Of a DNA stretch of 64,000 nt, positions 29,236-37,467 are shown piece by piece. Under the pieces are notes generated by a model. That model saw only the letters and a program-made list of their open reading frames with translations, made no database searches and had not been told where the DNA came from. Within the stretch, counting starts at the first letter, position 1, and each line of letters begins with the position of its first letter. This DNA comes from Agromyces allii. GTDB lineage: Bacteria; Actinomycetota; Actinomycetes; Actinomycetales; Microbacteriaceae. The position numbers and the translations under genes are program-made. Location of the stretch: assembly GCF_009749385.1 (NCBI RefSeq), contig NZ_WBIN01000017.1, positions 1-64,000 of the forward strand, in the 5' to 3' direction.

Positions 29236-32200
29236 TGAGGCTGCGCTCGGTCGTCTCCAGACACCGATCCGCCGTTGCGACGGCGGCCGTCGGCGCAGCC
29301 GTCGTCGCCGTCATCGTGGGCGTCGCCGCGGCATCGGGAGGGTACTCGGCCGAGCGCATCGACCTCGGCGATGCGGCCGTGTGGGTCGCCAACGACGACC
29401 TCGAATCCGTCGGCCGGGCGAACACCGCAGTCCATGAGCTGAACTCGATCGTCGAGACCGGAGGGTCGACGCTCAGGATCGCGCAGCGCGGTCAGACGGT
29501 GCTCGCCTTCGACCCCGACCGGGCGACGGTCGCCGTCATCGACCCGACGACCTCGACCGTGGCCGAGACCGTCGTCGTGCCGCCCGATAGCAGCGTCGCG
29601 ATCACGGAGTCCAAGGTCGTCGTCGCCGCCGGCGGCGACGTCTGGACCATGCCGTCCGACCAGATCGTCGACCTGCAGGTCGACTCCGACCCGACCCTGA
29701 CGTTCGGTGCGGGGAGCGTCGTCTCCGTCGCGCCCGACGGACGGCTGTTCGCCTTCACCCCCTCCACCGGCATCGTGCGGCGGGTCGACGTCGACGAGTC
29801 GGAGTCCGTCGTCGAGCAGTGGCAGACCGACGTGGCCGACCCCGAATCGACGTTCCAGGTGACCTCGGTCGGCGGCCGATGGGCGGTGCTCGACGAGCGC
29901 ACCATGGTGCTGCACCTCGCCGACGGCGCCGTCCCGCTCGCCGACGTGATGGGTGCGGCCGACGATCCGCACCTGCAGGAGCCCTCCGTCGACGGCGAGG
30001 TCGTGGCCGTCGCGTCGCGCACGGGCCTCGTCACGGTCGGACTCTCCGATCGCGCCGTCCGCGCAGCCGAGGTGGACCGCCCCGGTGAGACCCCGACCGC
30101 GCCGGTCCGGCACGGCGAGTGCCTCAACGCCGCGTGGTCCAACGGCTCGGCCTGGCGGTCGTGCGACGGCGAGGCGCCCGAGCCCTTCACGCTCGACATG
30201 CCGGCCGGCGCCGACCCCGCATTCTTCGCGAACGGGCGCTCGCTGGTGCTGAACGACCGTTCCTCCGGTCGCAGCTGGGCGGCGGCGACCGACTACCGCG
30301 TCATCGACAACTGGGCCGAACTGCTCGCGACCGAGACCGACGACGAGAAGGTCGAGCGACCCGACGCCGACAAGCCCGCCGAGCTCGAGCGAAGCCAAGC
30401 GGATCCCATCGCCGTCGACGACACGTTCGGCGCTCGCCCCGGGCGCGCCTCGGTGCTTCCCGTGCTCCTGAACGACTACGACCCGAACGGCGACGTGCTC
30501 GTGATCGGAGCGCTGGACGTCGCGCCTCCGGCGGGCGTGCGCCTCGACCTCGTCGCCGACCGTCAGCAGGTGCAGGTCACGTTGGATCCGAGCGTCACCG
30601 AGGGATTCACGTTCGGCTACGAGGTCGACGACGGTCGCGGCGGACGCGCGAAGGCGTCGGTCAACGTGCAGGTGCGCACCGACGACGAGAACGGGGCCCC
30701 CGAACAGGTTCGCGATCGCACCACGACGGTCGCGGTCGGAGCCCGATCGACCGCGGCGGTGCTGGGCGACTGGGTCGACCCCGACGGCGACCCGTTCTTC
30801 CTGCTCCGGGCCACCGCCCCCGATGGCGATTCGGTGTCCTTCACCGCCGACGGGTCCGTGGTGTACGACGAGCACGGCGGGCAGGGTGCCACGCGCCGTG
30901 TGCCGCTCATCGCCTACGACGGGCGCGACGAGGGCGCGGGCTCCCTCCAGGTGGACGTGCGGGAGCCGGGGACCGTCCCGCTCATCGCGGAGTCGTTCGT
31001 CGTGCTCGCGACGGCCGGCGAGGAGGTGCGCATCGATCCGCTCCGCCACGTGCACGGGGGCACGGGGCACATCGTGCTCACGAGCGTCCCGGCGAAGCAG
31101 GACACCCTGATCACGCCCGACTACGACGGCGGGACGTTCCGCTTCAAGAGCTCGGCCGAGCGCACCCACTATCTCGAGTACGTCGTCACCGACGAGACCG
31201 CGAACCCCGTCACCGGGCTCATCCGCGTCGAGGTCCAGGCCGGATCCGACCGGGACACGACACCGGTCACGGTGCCGCACACCGCGTTCCTCCGGGTGGG
31301 CCAGCCGATGGACGTCGACGTGCTCGCGACCGACATCGACCCGACGGGCGGGGTGCTCGTGCTCACCGACCTGCTCGGCGCCGACGCCCCCGAGATGCGG
31401 GTGGCGGTCATCGACCACCGCATCCTCCGCGTGCAGCTCCTCGGTCCGCTGCCGCTCGGATCGCTCACGTTCGGGTACCGCGTCAGCAACGGACTCGGCG
31501 ATGCGGAGGGCGCCGTCACGGTGGTGGAGGTTCCGCCGCCGACCGTCTCGCAGCCGCCCGTCGCGAATCCCGACACGGCCTCGGTGCGCACCGGCGACGT
31601 CATCGACGTGCCCGTGCTCGCGAACGACGAGCACCCCGACGGACTCCCGCTCACCATCGATCCCGAGCTCGTGGTCGAGCCCACCGACGGGCTGCTGTTC
31701 GTCAGCGGCGATCGCCTGCGATACCTCGCCCCCGAGACGCCAGGCGAGTACGAGGCGACGTACCTCGTCCGCACGCCGGGGCAGACCGCGAGCGCGACGG
31801 TGCACCTCTCGGTGCGGGCGGCCGACCCCGAGACGAACGCCGCCCCGGTTCCGCCCGAGATCACCGCGCGGGCCCTCGCCGGAGACAAGGTCCGCATCGC
31901 CGTCCCGCTCGGCGGCACGGACCCCGACGGCGACTCGGTGCTGCTCGTCGGCCAGGAGTCCAACCCCGAACTCGGCACCGTCGTCGAGACCGGGCCCGAC
32001 TGGCTCGACTACGAGGCCGGCGACTACTCGGCCGGCACCGACACGTTCACGTACTCCGTCGTCGACGCGCTCGGCGAGCGGGCGACCGGCACGGTGCGCG
32101 TGGGCATCGCCGCGCGCCCTGAGGGCGCCAGGAACCCGGTCGCCGTCGAGGACAGCGTGGTCGTGCGGCCCGGCCGCACGGTCTCGGTGCGCGTGCTCGA

Positions 32201-35096
32201 GAACGACAACGACCCCGACGGCGGCGTGCTCGAGCTGACCGGCGTCACCGCACAGCAGGACGGTGCCCCCGCGCAGATCGTGGGCGATCGCATCGACGTC
32301 GTGGTGCCCGACGTGGAGGGCTCCTTCAGCTTCCAGTACACGATCGGGAACGATCGGCTCGGCACCGCCTCCACCTTCCTCACGGTCGTCGCGAGCGAGG
32401 ATGCGCCGTTCGCCAGGCCCGAGGTCGACGACGTGGTCCTGAACCTCACCGACATCCTCGACCGGCAGCGGGTGGACGTCGACGTGCTGGCCGACGCGTT
32501 CCTCGCCGACGCCGACGTGTCCGACCTCGAGGTACGGCTCGTCGACGGGTTCCAGACCGGCGCGGAGGTGCTGCGCGACGGTCGCATCCGCGTCGAGGTG
32601 GAGGATCGTCGGCGGATCATCCCGTTCTCGTTGACGCACCCCGACGACCCGGAGGTGGTCTCGTACGCGTTCATCCGCGTGCCGGGGCGCGACGACGCGA
32701 TCCCGCAGCTCCGGCGTGATGCGCCCTCGGTCGCCGTGCGCAGCGGGCAGAGCGTCGAGCTCGACATCGAGGACTTCGTGATCGCGGCATCCGGTCGTCC
32801 CGTGCGCATCACGGATGCCGCGACGGTGCGTACCGCGCACGGCGACGGCAGCGACCCGTGGGTCGACGAGCGCACCCTGCGGTTCCGGAGCGAGGAGGGG
32901 TACTTCGGACCCGCATCGATCTCCTTCACGGTCACCGACGGCGAGTCCGGATCGGATCCGACCGGCCGCACCGGCACGATCGTGATCCCGATCCAGGTGA
33001 ATCCGACGTCGAATCAGCCGCCGGTGTTCTCGGGCGGCTCGATCGACTTCGAGCAGGGCAAGGCGAAGACGATCGACCTCACCAGGCTGACGACCTACCC
33101 GTACGCCGACCAGAACGACGAGCTGCGGTACCGGATCGTCGATCCGCCGCCCGAGGGGTTCGGATTCGAGCTCGACGGCGACCAGCTGACCGTCACCCCG
33201 GCGGCGTCGAAGGCCGCGGGCACGCGGGCCTCGGTCGCGGTCGACGTCACCGATGCGTCGGGGCAGGGGGTTCCGGGGCGCATCGACCTCCAGGTCGTGC
33301 CGTCCACGAGGCCCCTCGCGCGGCCGGTGGCCGATTCGGCCGTCGTGCGGCGCGGTGCGACGACCAGCGTCGACGTGCTCGCGAACGACGTCGGCACGAA
33401 CCCGTTCCCGGATTCGCCGCTCCGGGTCGAGGACCTCCGCGGACTCGACTCGCTGCCCGCCGGGGTCTCGATCACTCGCGATGAAGACGGGTCGACCCTG
33501 CTCGTGCGGGTCGCCGACGACGCGGAACCCGTGAACACCACGCTGCAGTACCAGGTCTCCGACGCGACCGGTGATCCCGACCGCTTCGCGTGGGGCACCG
33601 TGACGGTCTCGGTGCAGGACCGCCCCGACCCCGTCACGGCGCCCAGGGTGACCGGCTTCGGCGACCGCAGCCTCGACCTCGTGTTCGGTGCGGGCGCCTT
33701 CAACAACTCGCCGATCGTCGGCTACCGCATCAGCCTCATCGACCCGAGCTCGTCCGAGGCGGTCGCGACGAGCGAGTGCGCGGTGACGACCTGTCGTGTT
33801 CCGACCCTCGGCAACGGCCGTGCCGACGCCGTGGTGCTGCGCGTGCAGGCGCGCAACGGCATCGGGCTCTCCGACCCGGTCGACGCCCCCGGGCCGATCT
33901 GGTCGGACGTCGTGCCGCCGGCCCCGACCGCGCTCGGAGCCGCGCCGCTCGACGGCCGCCTCCGCCTCGGCTGGGCGCCGGTCTCGGCCGGCACCGGAAG
34001 CGCGGTGCACTCGTACGTCGTGGTCGTCGGGGGCGTTCCGATCGAGGTCGACGCGGCGTCGGTGTGCACCAGTTCGCGCTGCGAGGTCGACTCGCGCACG
34101 CTCGAGAACGGCAGCCTCGTCGAGTTCTCCGTGAGCGCGAGGAACGAGGCCTACCCGGCGATGGCCGTCTGGGCCGAGGCCACGGGCTCCGGCACGCCGT
34201 TCGGTCCGCCGGTTCCGGGCGACATCAGCGTGGCCGGCGACGCGCTCGCCGGAACGGTGACCGTGACCTGGAGCCCGTTCGACGGCAACGGCGACGCGAT
34301 CGGCGGCTACTTCGTGCAGCGGCTCGCCGAGGGCGAGACCTCGCCGCCATCCGGCCCGCAGAGCTGCTCGGTCACCTCGCCCGCCCCGGGAGTCGTCGTC
34401 TCGCCGTCGCGCGGCGGCGCGGTGCTTGACATGGTGAGGACCGGACCGGATGCCTCGAGCGTGCAGTTCTCGGGGACGACCACCGAAGCGGCGAGCTACT
34501 CCTTCGTGGTCTGGGGCTTCAACCGTTCGGCGTGCGTGAGCACGGGGGTCGGCACGATCGTCGTGCGGCAGCCGCCGGGGCCGATCGCCTCGGTGCAGAG
34601 CGGCATGGACTGGATGACGCAGGATGCCTGGGACCGGTACATCTCGAAGGTCGAGCCGGGCAAGCGGCTCCAGATCGTCGCGGTCGACGCCGACGGGGCC
34701 CAGCTCGGCGCACCGAAGGACTTCGCCGGCACGGGGTGGCTCCGGGCGGTGCTCGGCCGCCCATTCGGCGAGACCGCGCGCTTCCAGCTGCGGGCCTGCT
34801 CTCCGTGGGGGAGCTGCGGCCCGTGGTCGGAGATTCTTCCGGCCGACGCCTCGCCGTCGCTGACCTTCGCGCTGCCCTCCCGCACGTGGGACCCCGATGC
34901 GGCGACCTGGACGTGGGACTCCGAGCCCGACAACTCGGGGATCCCCGCGAACTTCCGATGCGGGCTCGACGGCGACGAGGCGGGGGTGGTCGCGCAGCGT
35001 GCGACGAGCTGTCGAGTCCCGGGAGCCCGGCCCGGCGACCGCGTCTGGTTGGATGTTGAGGTCGCCGGCGTGAGAGTGAGGTATCAGAACCCGTGA
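29235..35096 (+). CDS. Giant membrane-anchored Ig-like/FN3 surface protein
   Basis: A 1953-residue protein with one N-terminal membrane helix (~12-34) and everything else outside. Residues ~40-375 have a repeated strand pattern resembling a beta-propeller. From ~392 follow roughly eight cadherin/VCBS-like Ig domains marked by VLLNDYDPNGDV, WVDPDGDPFF, VLATDIDPTGG, VLANDEHPDG, GGTDPDGDSV and VLENDNDPDGG, suggesting calcium sites. From ~1469 come about three FN3 domains, then a Cys-containing C-terminal region with paired Cys (ACSPWGSCGPW). No LPXTG or GW anchor is present. It is cotranslated with the kinase. Adhesion or wall-scaffold function is inferred from architecture. Confidence 0.85.
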   Translation: MRLRSVVSRHRSAVATAAVGAAVVAVIVGVAAASGGYSAERIDLGDAAVWVANDDLESVGRANTAVHELNSIVETGGSTLRIAQRGQTVLAFDPDRATVAVIDPTTSTVAETVVVPPDSSVAITESKVVVAAGGDVWTMPSDQIVDLQVDSDPTLTFGAGSVVSVAPDGRLFAFTPSTGIVRRVDVDESESVVEQWQTDVADPESTFQVTSVGGRWAVLDERTMVLHLADGAVPLADVMGAADDPHLQEPSVDGEVVAVASRTGLVTVGLSDRAVRAAEVDRPGETPTAPVRHGECLNAAWSNGSAWRSCDGEAPEPFTLDMPAGADPAFFANGRSLVLNDRSSGRSWAAATDYRVIDNWAELLATETDDEKVERPDADKPAELERSQADPIAVDDTFGARPGRASVLPVLLNDYDPNGDVLVIGALDVAPPAGVRLDLVADRQQVQVTLDPSVTEGFTFGYEVDDGRGGRAKASVNVQVRTDDENGAPEQVRDRTTTVAVGARSTAAVLGDWVDPDGDPFFLLRATAPDGDSVSFTADGSVVYDEHGGQGATRRVPLIAYDGRDEGAGSLQVDVREPGTVPLIAESFVVLATAGEEVRIDPLRHVHGGTGHIVLTSVPAKQDTLITPDYDGGTFRFKSSAERTHYLEYVVTDETANPVTGLIRVEVQAGSDRDTTPVTVPHTAFLRVGQPMDVDVLATDIDPTGGVLVLTDLLGADAPEMRVAVIDHRILRVQLLGPLPLGSLTFGYRVSNGLGDAEGAVTVVEVPPPTVSQPPVANPDTASVRTGDVIDVPVLANDEHPDGLPLTIDPELVVEPTDGLLFVSGDRLRYLAPETPGEYEATYLVRTPGQTASATVHLSVRAADPETNAAPVPPEITARALAGDKVRIAVPLGGTDPDGDSVLLVGQESNPELGTVVETGPDWLDYEAGDYSAGTDTFTYSVVDALGERATGTVRVGIAARPEGARNPVAVEDSVVVRPGRTVSVRVLENDNDPDGGVLELTGVTAQQDGAPAQIVGDRIDVVVPDVEGSFSFQYTIGNDRLGTASTFLTVVASEDAPFARPEVDDVVLNLTDILDRQRVDVDVLADAFLADADVSDLEVRLVDGFQTGAEVLRDGRIRVEVEDRRRIIPFSLTHPDDPEVVSYAFIRVPGRDDAIPQLRRDAPSVAVRSGQSVELDIEDFVIAASGRPVRITDAATVRTAHGDGSDPWVDERTLRFRSEEGYFGPASISFTVTDGESGSDPTGRTGTIVIPIQVNPTSNQPPVFSGGSIDFEQGKAKTIDLTRLTTYPYADQNDELRYRIVDPPPEGFGFELDGDQLTVTPAASKAAGTRASVAVDVTDASGQGVPGRIDLQVVPSTRPLARPVADSAVVRRGATTSVDVLANDVGTNPFPDSPLRVEDLRGLDSLPAGVSITRDEDGSTLLVRVADDAEPVNTTLQYQVSDATGDPDRFAWGTVTVSVQDRPDPVTAPRVTGFGDRSLDLVFGAGAFNNSPIVGYRISLIDPSSSEAVATSECAVTTCRVPTLGNGRADAVVLRVQARNGIGLSDPVDAPGPIWSDVVPPAPTALGAAPLDGRLRLGWAPVSAGTGSAVHSYVVVVGGVPIEVDAASVCTSSRCEVDSRTLENGSLVEFSVSARNEAYPAMAVWAEATGSGTPFGPPVPGDISVAGDALAGTVTVTWSPFDGNGDAIGGYFVQRLAEGETSPPSGPQSCSVTSPAPGVVVSPSRGGAVLDMVRTGPDASSVQFSGTTTEAASYSFVVWGFNRSACVSTGVGTIVVRQPPGPIASVQSGMDWMTQDAWDRYISKVEPGKRLQIVAVDADGAQLGAPKDFAGTGWLRAVLGRPFGETARFQLRACSPWGSCGPWSEILPADASPSLTFALPSRTWDPDAATWTWDSEPDNSGIPANFRCGLDGDEAGVVAQRATSCRVPGARPGDRVWLDVEVAGVRVRYQNP

Positions 35097-36085
35097 CGCA
35101 CGATGGAGCCCGTATGACGATGACGCCCGACGAGGCCGCGCGCTTCGCCTCGAACCTCGACCGACTGGTCGGTGCGGTCGAGACCGTGCTGCTCGGCAAG
35201 AACCGGGTCGTGCGACTCGCCTTCACCGCCTTCCTGTCCGAGGGGCACCTGCTGCTCGACGACGTGCCCGGAACGGGCAAGACCTCGCTCGCCAGGGCGA
35301 TGGCGCAGTCGGTGCACGGCACGAGCAACCGGGTGCAGTTCACGCCCGACCTCCTGCCCGGCGACATCACGGGGGTCACCGTGTACGACCAGCGCAGCGG
35401 GGCGTTCGAGTTCCACCCCGGGCCGGTCTTCGCCAACATCGTGCTCGCCGACGAGATCAACCGGGCGAGCCCGAAGACGCAGTCGGCGCTCCTCGAGGTC
35501 ATGGAGGAGGGGCAGGTCACCGTCGACGGGCAGACCCACCCGGTGGGGCATCCGTTCATGGTCATCGCGACGCAGAACCCCGTGGAGCAGGCCGGCACCT
35601 ACCGCCTGCCCGAAGCGCAGCTCGACCGGTTCCTCATGCGCACGTCGATCGGCTACCCCGATCACGCGTCGACGATCCGGATCCTCGAGGGCGCCGACCA
35701 GCGCGCGCACGACGTGCAGGTCGAACCGCAGCTCCACGCCGCCGAGATCGTGCAGATGGCGGCCTCCGCACGCACGGTGCACGTCGACCCGACGATTCAC
35801 GACTACGTGTCCCGCCTCGTCGACGCGACGAGGACCACGCGGGAGGTGCGCCTCGGCGTGAGCGTGCGCGGCGCGCTGGCGCTCATCCGCGCCGCGAAGA
35901 CGCATGCCGCGGGCCGCGGTCGCCACTACGTGGTGCCCGACGACGTGAAGGCGCTCGCCGAGCCGGTGCTCGCGCACCGACTGATCCTCGACGCCGAGGC
36001 CGAGTTCGACGGCGTCACGGCATCGAACCTCATCGCCCAGGTGCTCATCGAGACCCCACCGCCCTCGTCGAGGCAAGCAGTGTGA
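35093..36085 (+). CDS. MoxR-family AAA+ ATPase
   Basis: A 330-residue AAA+ protein with Walker A DDVPGTGKTSLARA (~residue 57), Walker B IVLADEINRASPKTQSALLEVMEEGQV, sensor region ATQNPVEQAGTYRLPEAQLDRF and a C-terminal helical lid. MoxR ATPases act as chaperones that mature enzymes or complexes together with von Willebrand-type proteins; DUF58, encoded next, is the usual partner. The GTG start overlaps the giant gene's stop by 4 nt; an ATG seven codons in is an alternative start. Confidence 0.93.
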   Translation: MTHDGARMTMTPDEAARFASNLDRLVGAVETVLLGKNRVVRLAFTAFLSEGHLLLDDVPGTGKTSLARAMAQSVHGTSNRVQFTPDLLPGDITGVTVYDQRSGAFEFHPGPVFANIVLADEINRASPKTQSALLEVMEEGQVTVDGQTHPVGHPFMVIATQNPVEQAGTYRLPEAQLDRFLMRTSIGYPDHASTIRILEGADQRAHDVQVEPQLHAAEIVQMAASARTVHVDPTIHDYVSRLVDATRTTREVRLGVSVRGALALIRAAKTHAAGRGRHYVVPDDVKALAEPVLAHRLILDAEAEFDGVTASNLIAQVLIETPPPSSRQAV

Positions 36086-37467
36086 GCCTCGCCGAGACCC
36101 GCACCTCGATGCCGGAGGACGCCCGTCGGGAGGGCGTGCTCGCGGCGGTGATCGCGCATCTCGTGCGCGCGGTCGGGGGCGCTCTCGGCAGGCTCGACGA
36201 GTGGCGTCGCGTGGTCGCGTCCGTCGTGACGGCCCGCGGCTGGTCCGTGATCCTCGGCTCGGCCGCGGCGTTCGTGGTGGGTGCCGCGTTCGGCTGGCGC
36301 GAGTTCATCGCACTCGGGTGGGGTCTTGCGATCGTCGCGTGCGCGGCATCCGTCTGGCTGCTCGGTCGCGGTGCGTCGACCATCGGGCTCTCGTTGCCCA
36401 CCCCTCGCGTCGTCGTCGGCGAACCCGCCGAGGCCCGACTCGTCGCCGAGAACCCCGGGCGACGCAGGTGGGGCGGCGTCAAGCTCGAGGTGCCGGTCGG
36501 GCGGGAGATCATGGAGTGGGTCCTGCCGGGGCTCGCGCGCGGCGCGGCGTTCGACCGCTCCTTCCGCGTGCCGACCGAGCGCCGAGGCGTCGTCGCCGTC
36601 GGCCCGGCGCGAACCGTCCGGGCCGATCCGCTCGGGCTCATGCGACGCGAGATCGTCTGGTCCGAGGTCGCCGAGCTGCACGTGCACCCTCGTACGGTGG
36701 CCATCGCCGCCCTCAGCTCCGGCTTCATCCGAGACCTCGAGGGCTCGCCGACGCGCGACCTGACCGCGAGCGACATCGCCTTCCATGCGCTCAGGGAGTA
36801 CCTTCCCGGCGACGATCGGCGATTCATCCACTGGAAGAGCAGTGCGAAGACCGGCACGTTCATGGTGCGGCAGTTCGAGGAGACGCGACGCAGCCGACTC
36901 CTCGTGGTGCTCGATCTCGACCCCTCGGCGTACCGCGACGATGCCGAGTTCGAACTCGCGGTGAGCGCTGCGGCCTCCGTCGGGGCGAGGGCGATCCGCG
37001 ACGCGCGCACCGTGTCGTTCGTCGTGTCGGGGCCGGGCTCGGCGCACGCCACGACGAGGGCTCCCGGCACGGGTGCCCACCACGCCGGCAGTGCGAGACG
37101 CACGTCGGCGCGCGGTCCCATCGGCATCGTTCGCGAGCTTCCGACCGTGAGCCGCGACCGCCTGCTCGACTCGTTGTGCACGATCGAGCGCGACGAGCGA
37201 GCGGCGATGATCACGGATGTCGCGCCCGCCGCGGCCGAGGCGCTGCCCGGCGTCTCGCTCGCCTTCCTGGTGACCGGCACGGCTCGCGGCACGGCGCCGC
37301 TCCGCGCAGCGGCGTCCCGACTGCCGATGGGCGTGGATGCGATCGGCGTGCAGTGCTCGCCCGAGGGCGACGCGTCGGCACGCACGGTCGCCGGGCTCAC
37401 CGTCTTCGGCATCGGGTACCTGGAGGACCTGCGCGCCATGCTCGCCCGAACGGCGTCGGTCGCATGA
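36082..37467 (+). CDS. DUF58 membrane protein, MoxR partner
   Basis: A 461-residue protein with two membrane helices near residues 50-95 (WSVILGSAAAFVVGAAFGW; IALGWGLAIVACAASVWLL), an Ig-like domain, and the DUF58 signature REYLPGDDRRFIHWKSSAKTG followed by a von Willebrand A-like fold (LLVVLDLDPSAYRDD). DUF58 proteins are encoded beside moxR in most bacteria and are thought to be its client or adaptor. The 4-nt overlaps on both sides indicate tight coupling with MoxR and the transglutaminase-like protein. Confidence 0.9.
   Translation: MSLAETRTSMPEDARREGVLAAVIAHLVRAVGGALGRLDEWRRVVASVVTARGWSVILGSAAAFVVGAAFGWREFIALGWGLAIVACAASVWLLGRGASTIGLSLPTPRVVVGEPAEARLVAENPGRRRWGGVKLEVPVGREIMEWVLPGLARGAAFDRSFRVPTERRGVVAVGPARTVRADPLGLMRREIVWSEVAELHVHPRTVAIAALSSGFIRDLEGSPTRDLTASDIAFHALREYLPGDDRRFIHWKSSAKTGTFMVRQFEETRRSRLLVVLDLDPSAYRDDAEFELAVSAAASVGARAIRDARTVSFVVSGPGSAHATTRAPGTGAHHAGSARRTSARGPIGIVRELPTVSRDRLLDSLCTIERDERAAMITDVAPAAAEALPGVSLAFLVTGTARGTAPLRAAASRLPMGVDAIGVQCSPEGDASARTVAGLTVFGIGYLEDLRAMLARTASVA

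Noticed and set aside
29067-34010. Minus-strand open frame of 1647 codons opposite the giant surface protein gene
   Set aside because: Very long antisense frames are common in GC-rich DNA. Its product is Arg/His/Val-rich low complexity with no domain, and the plus strand encodes a clear multi-domain protein.
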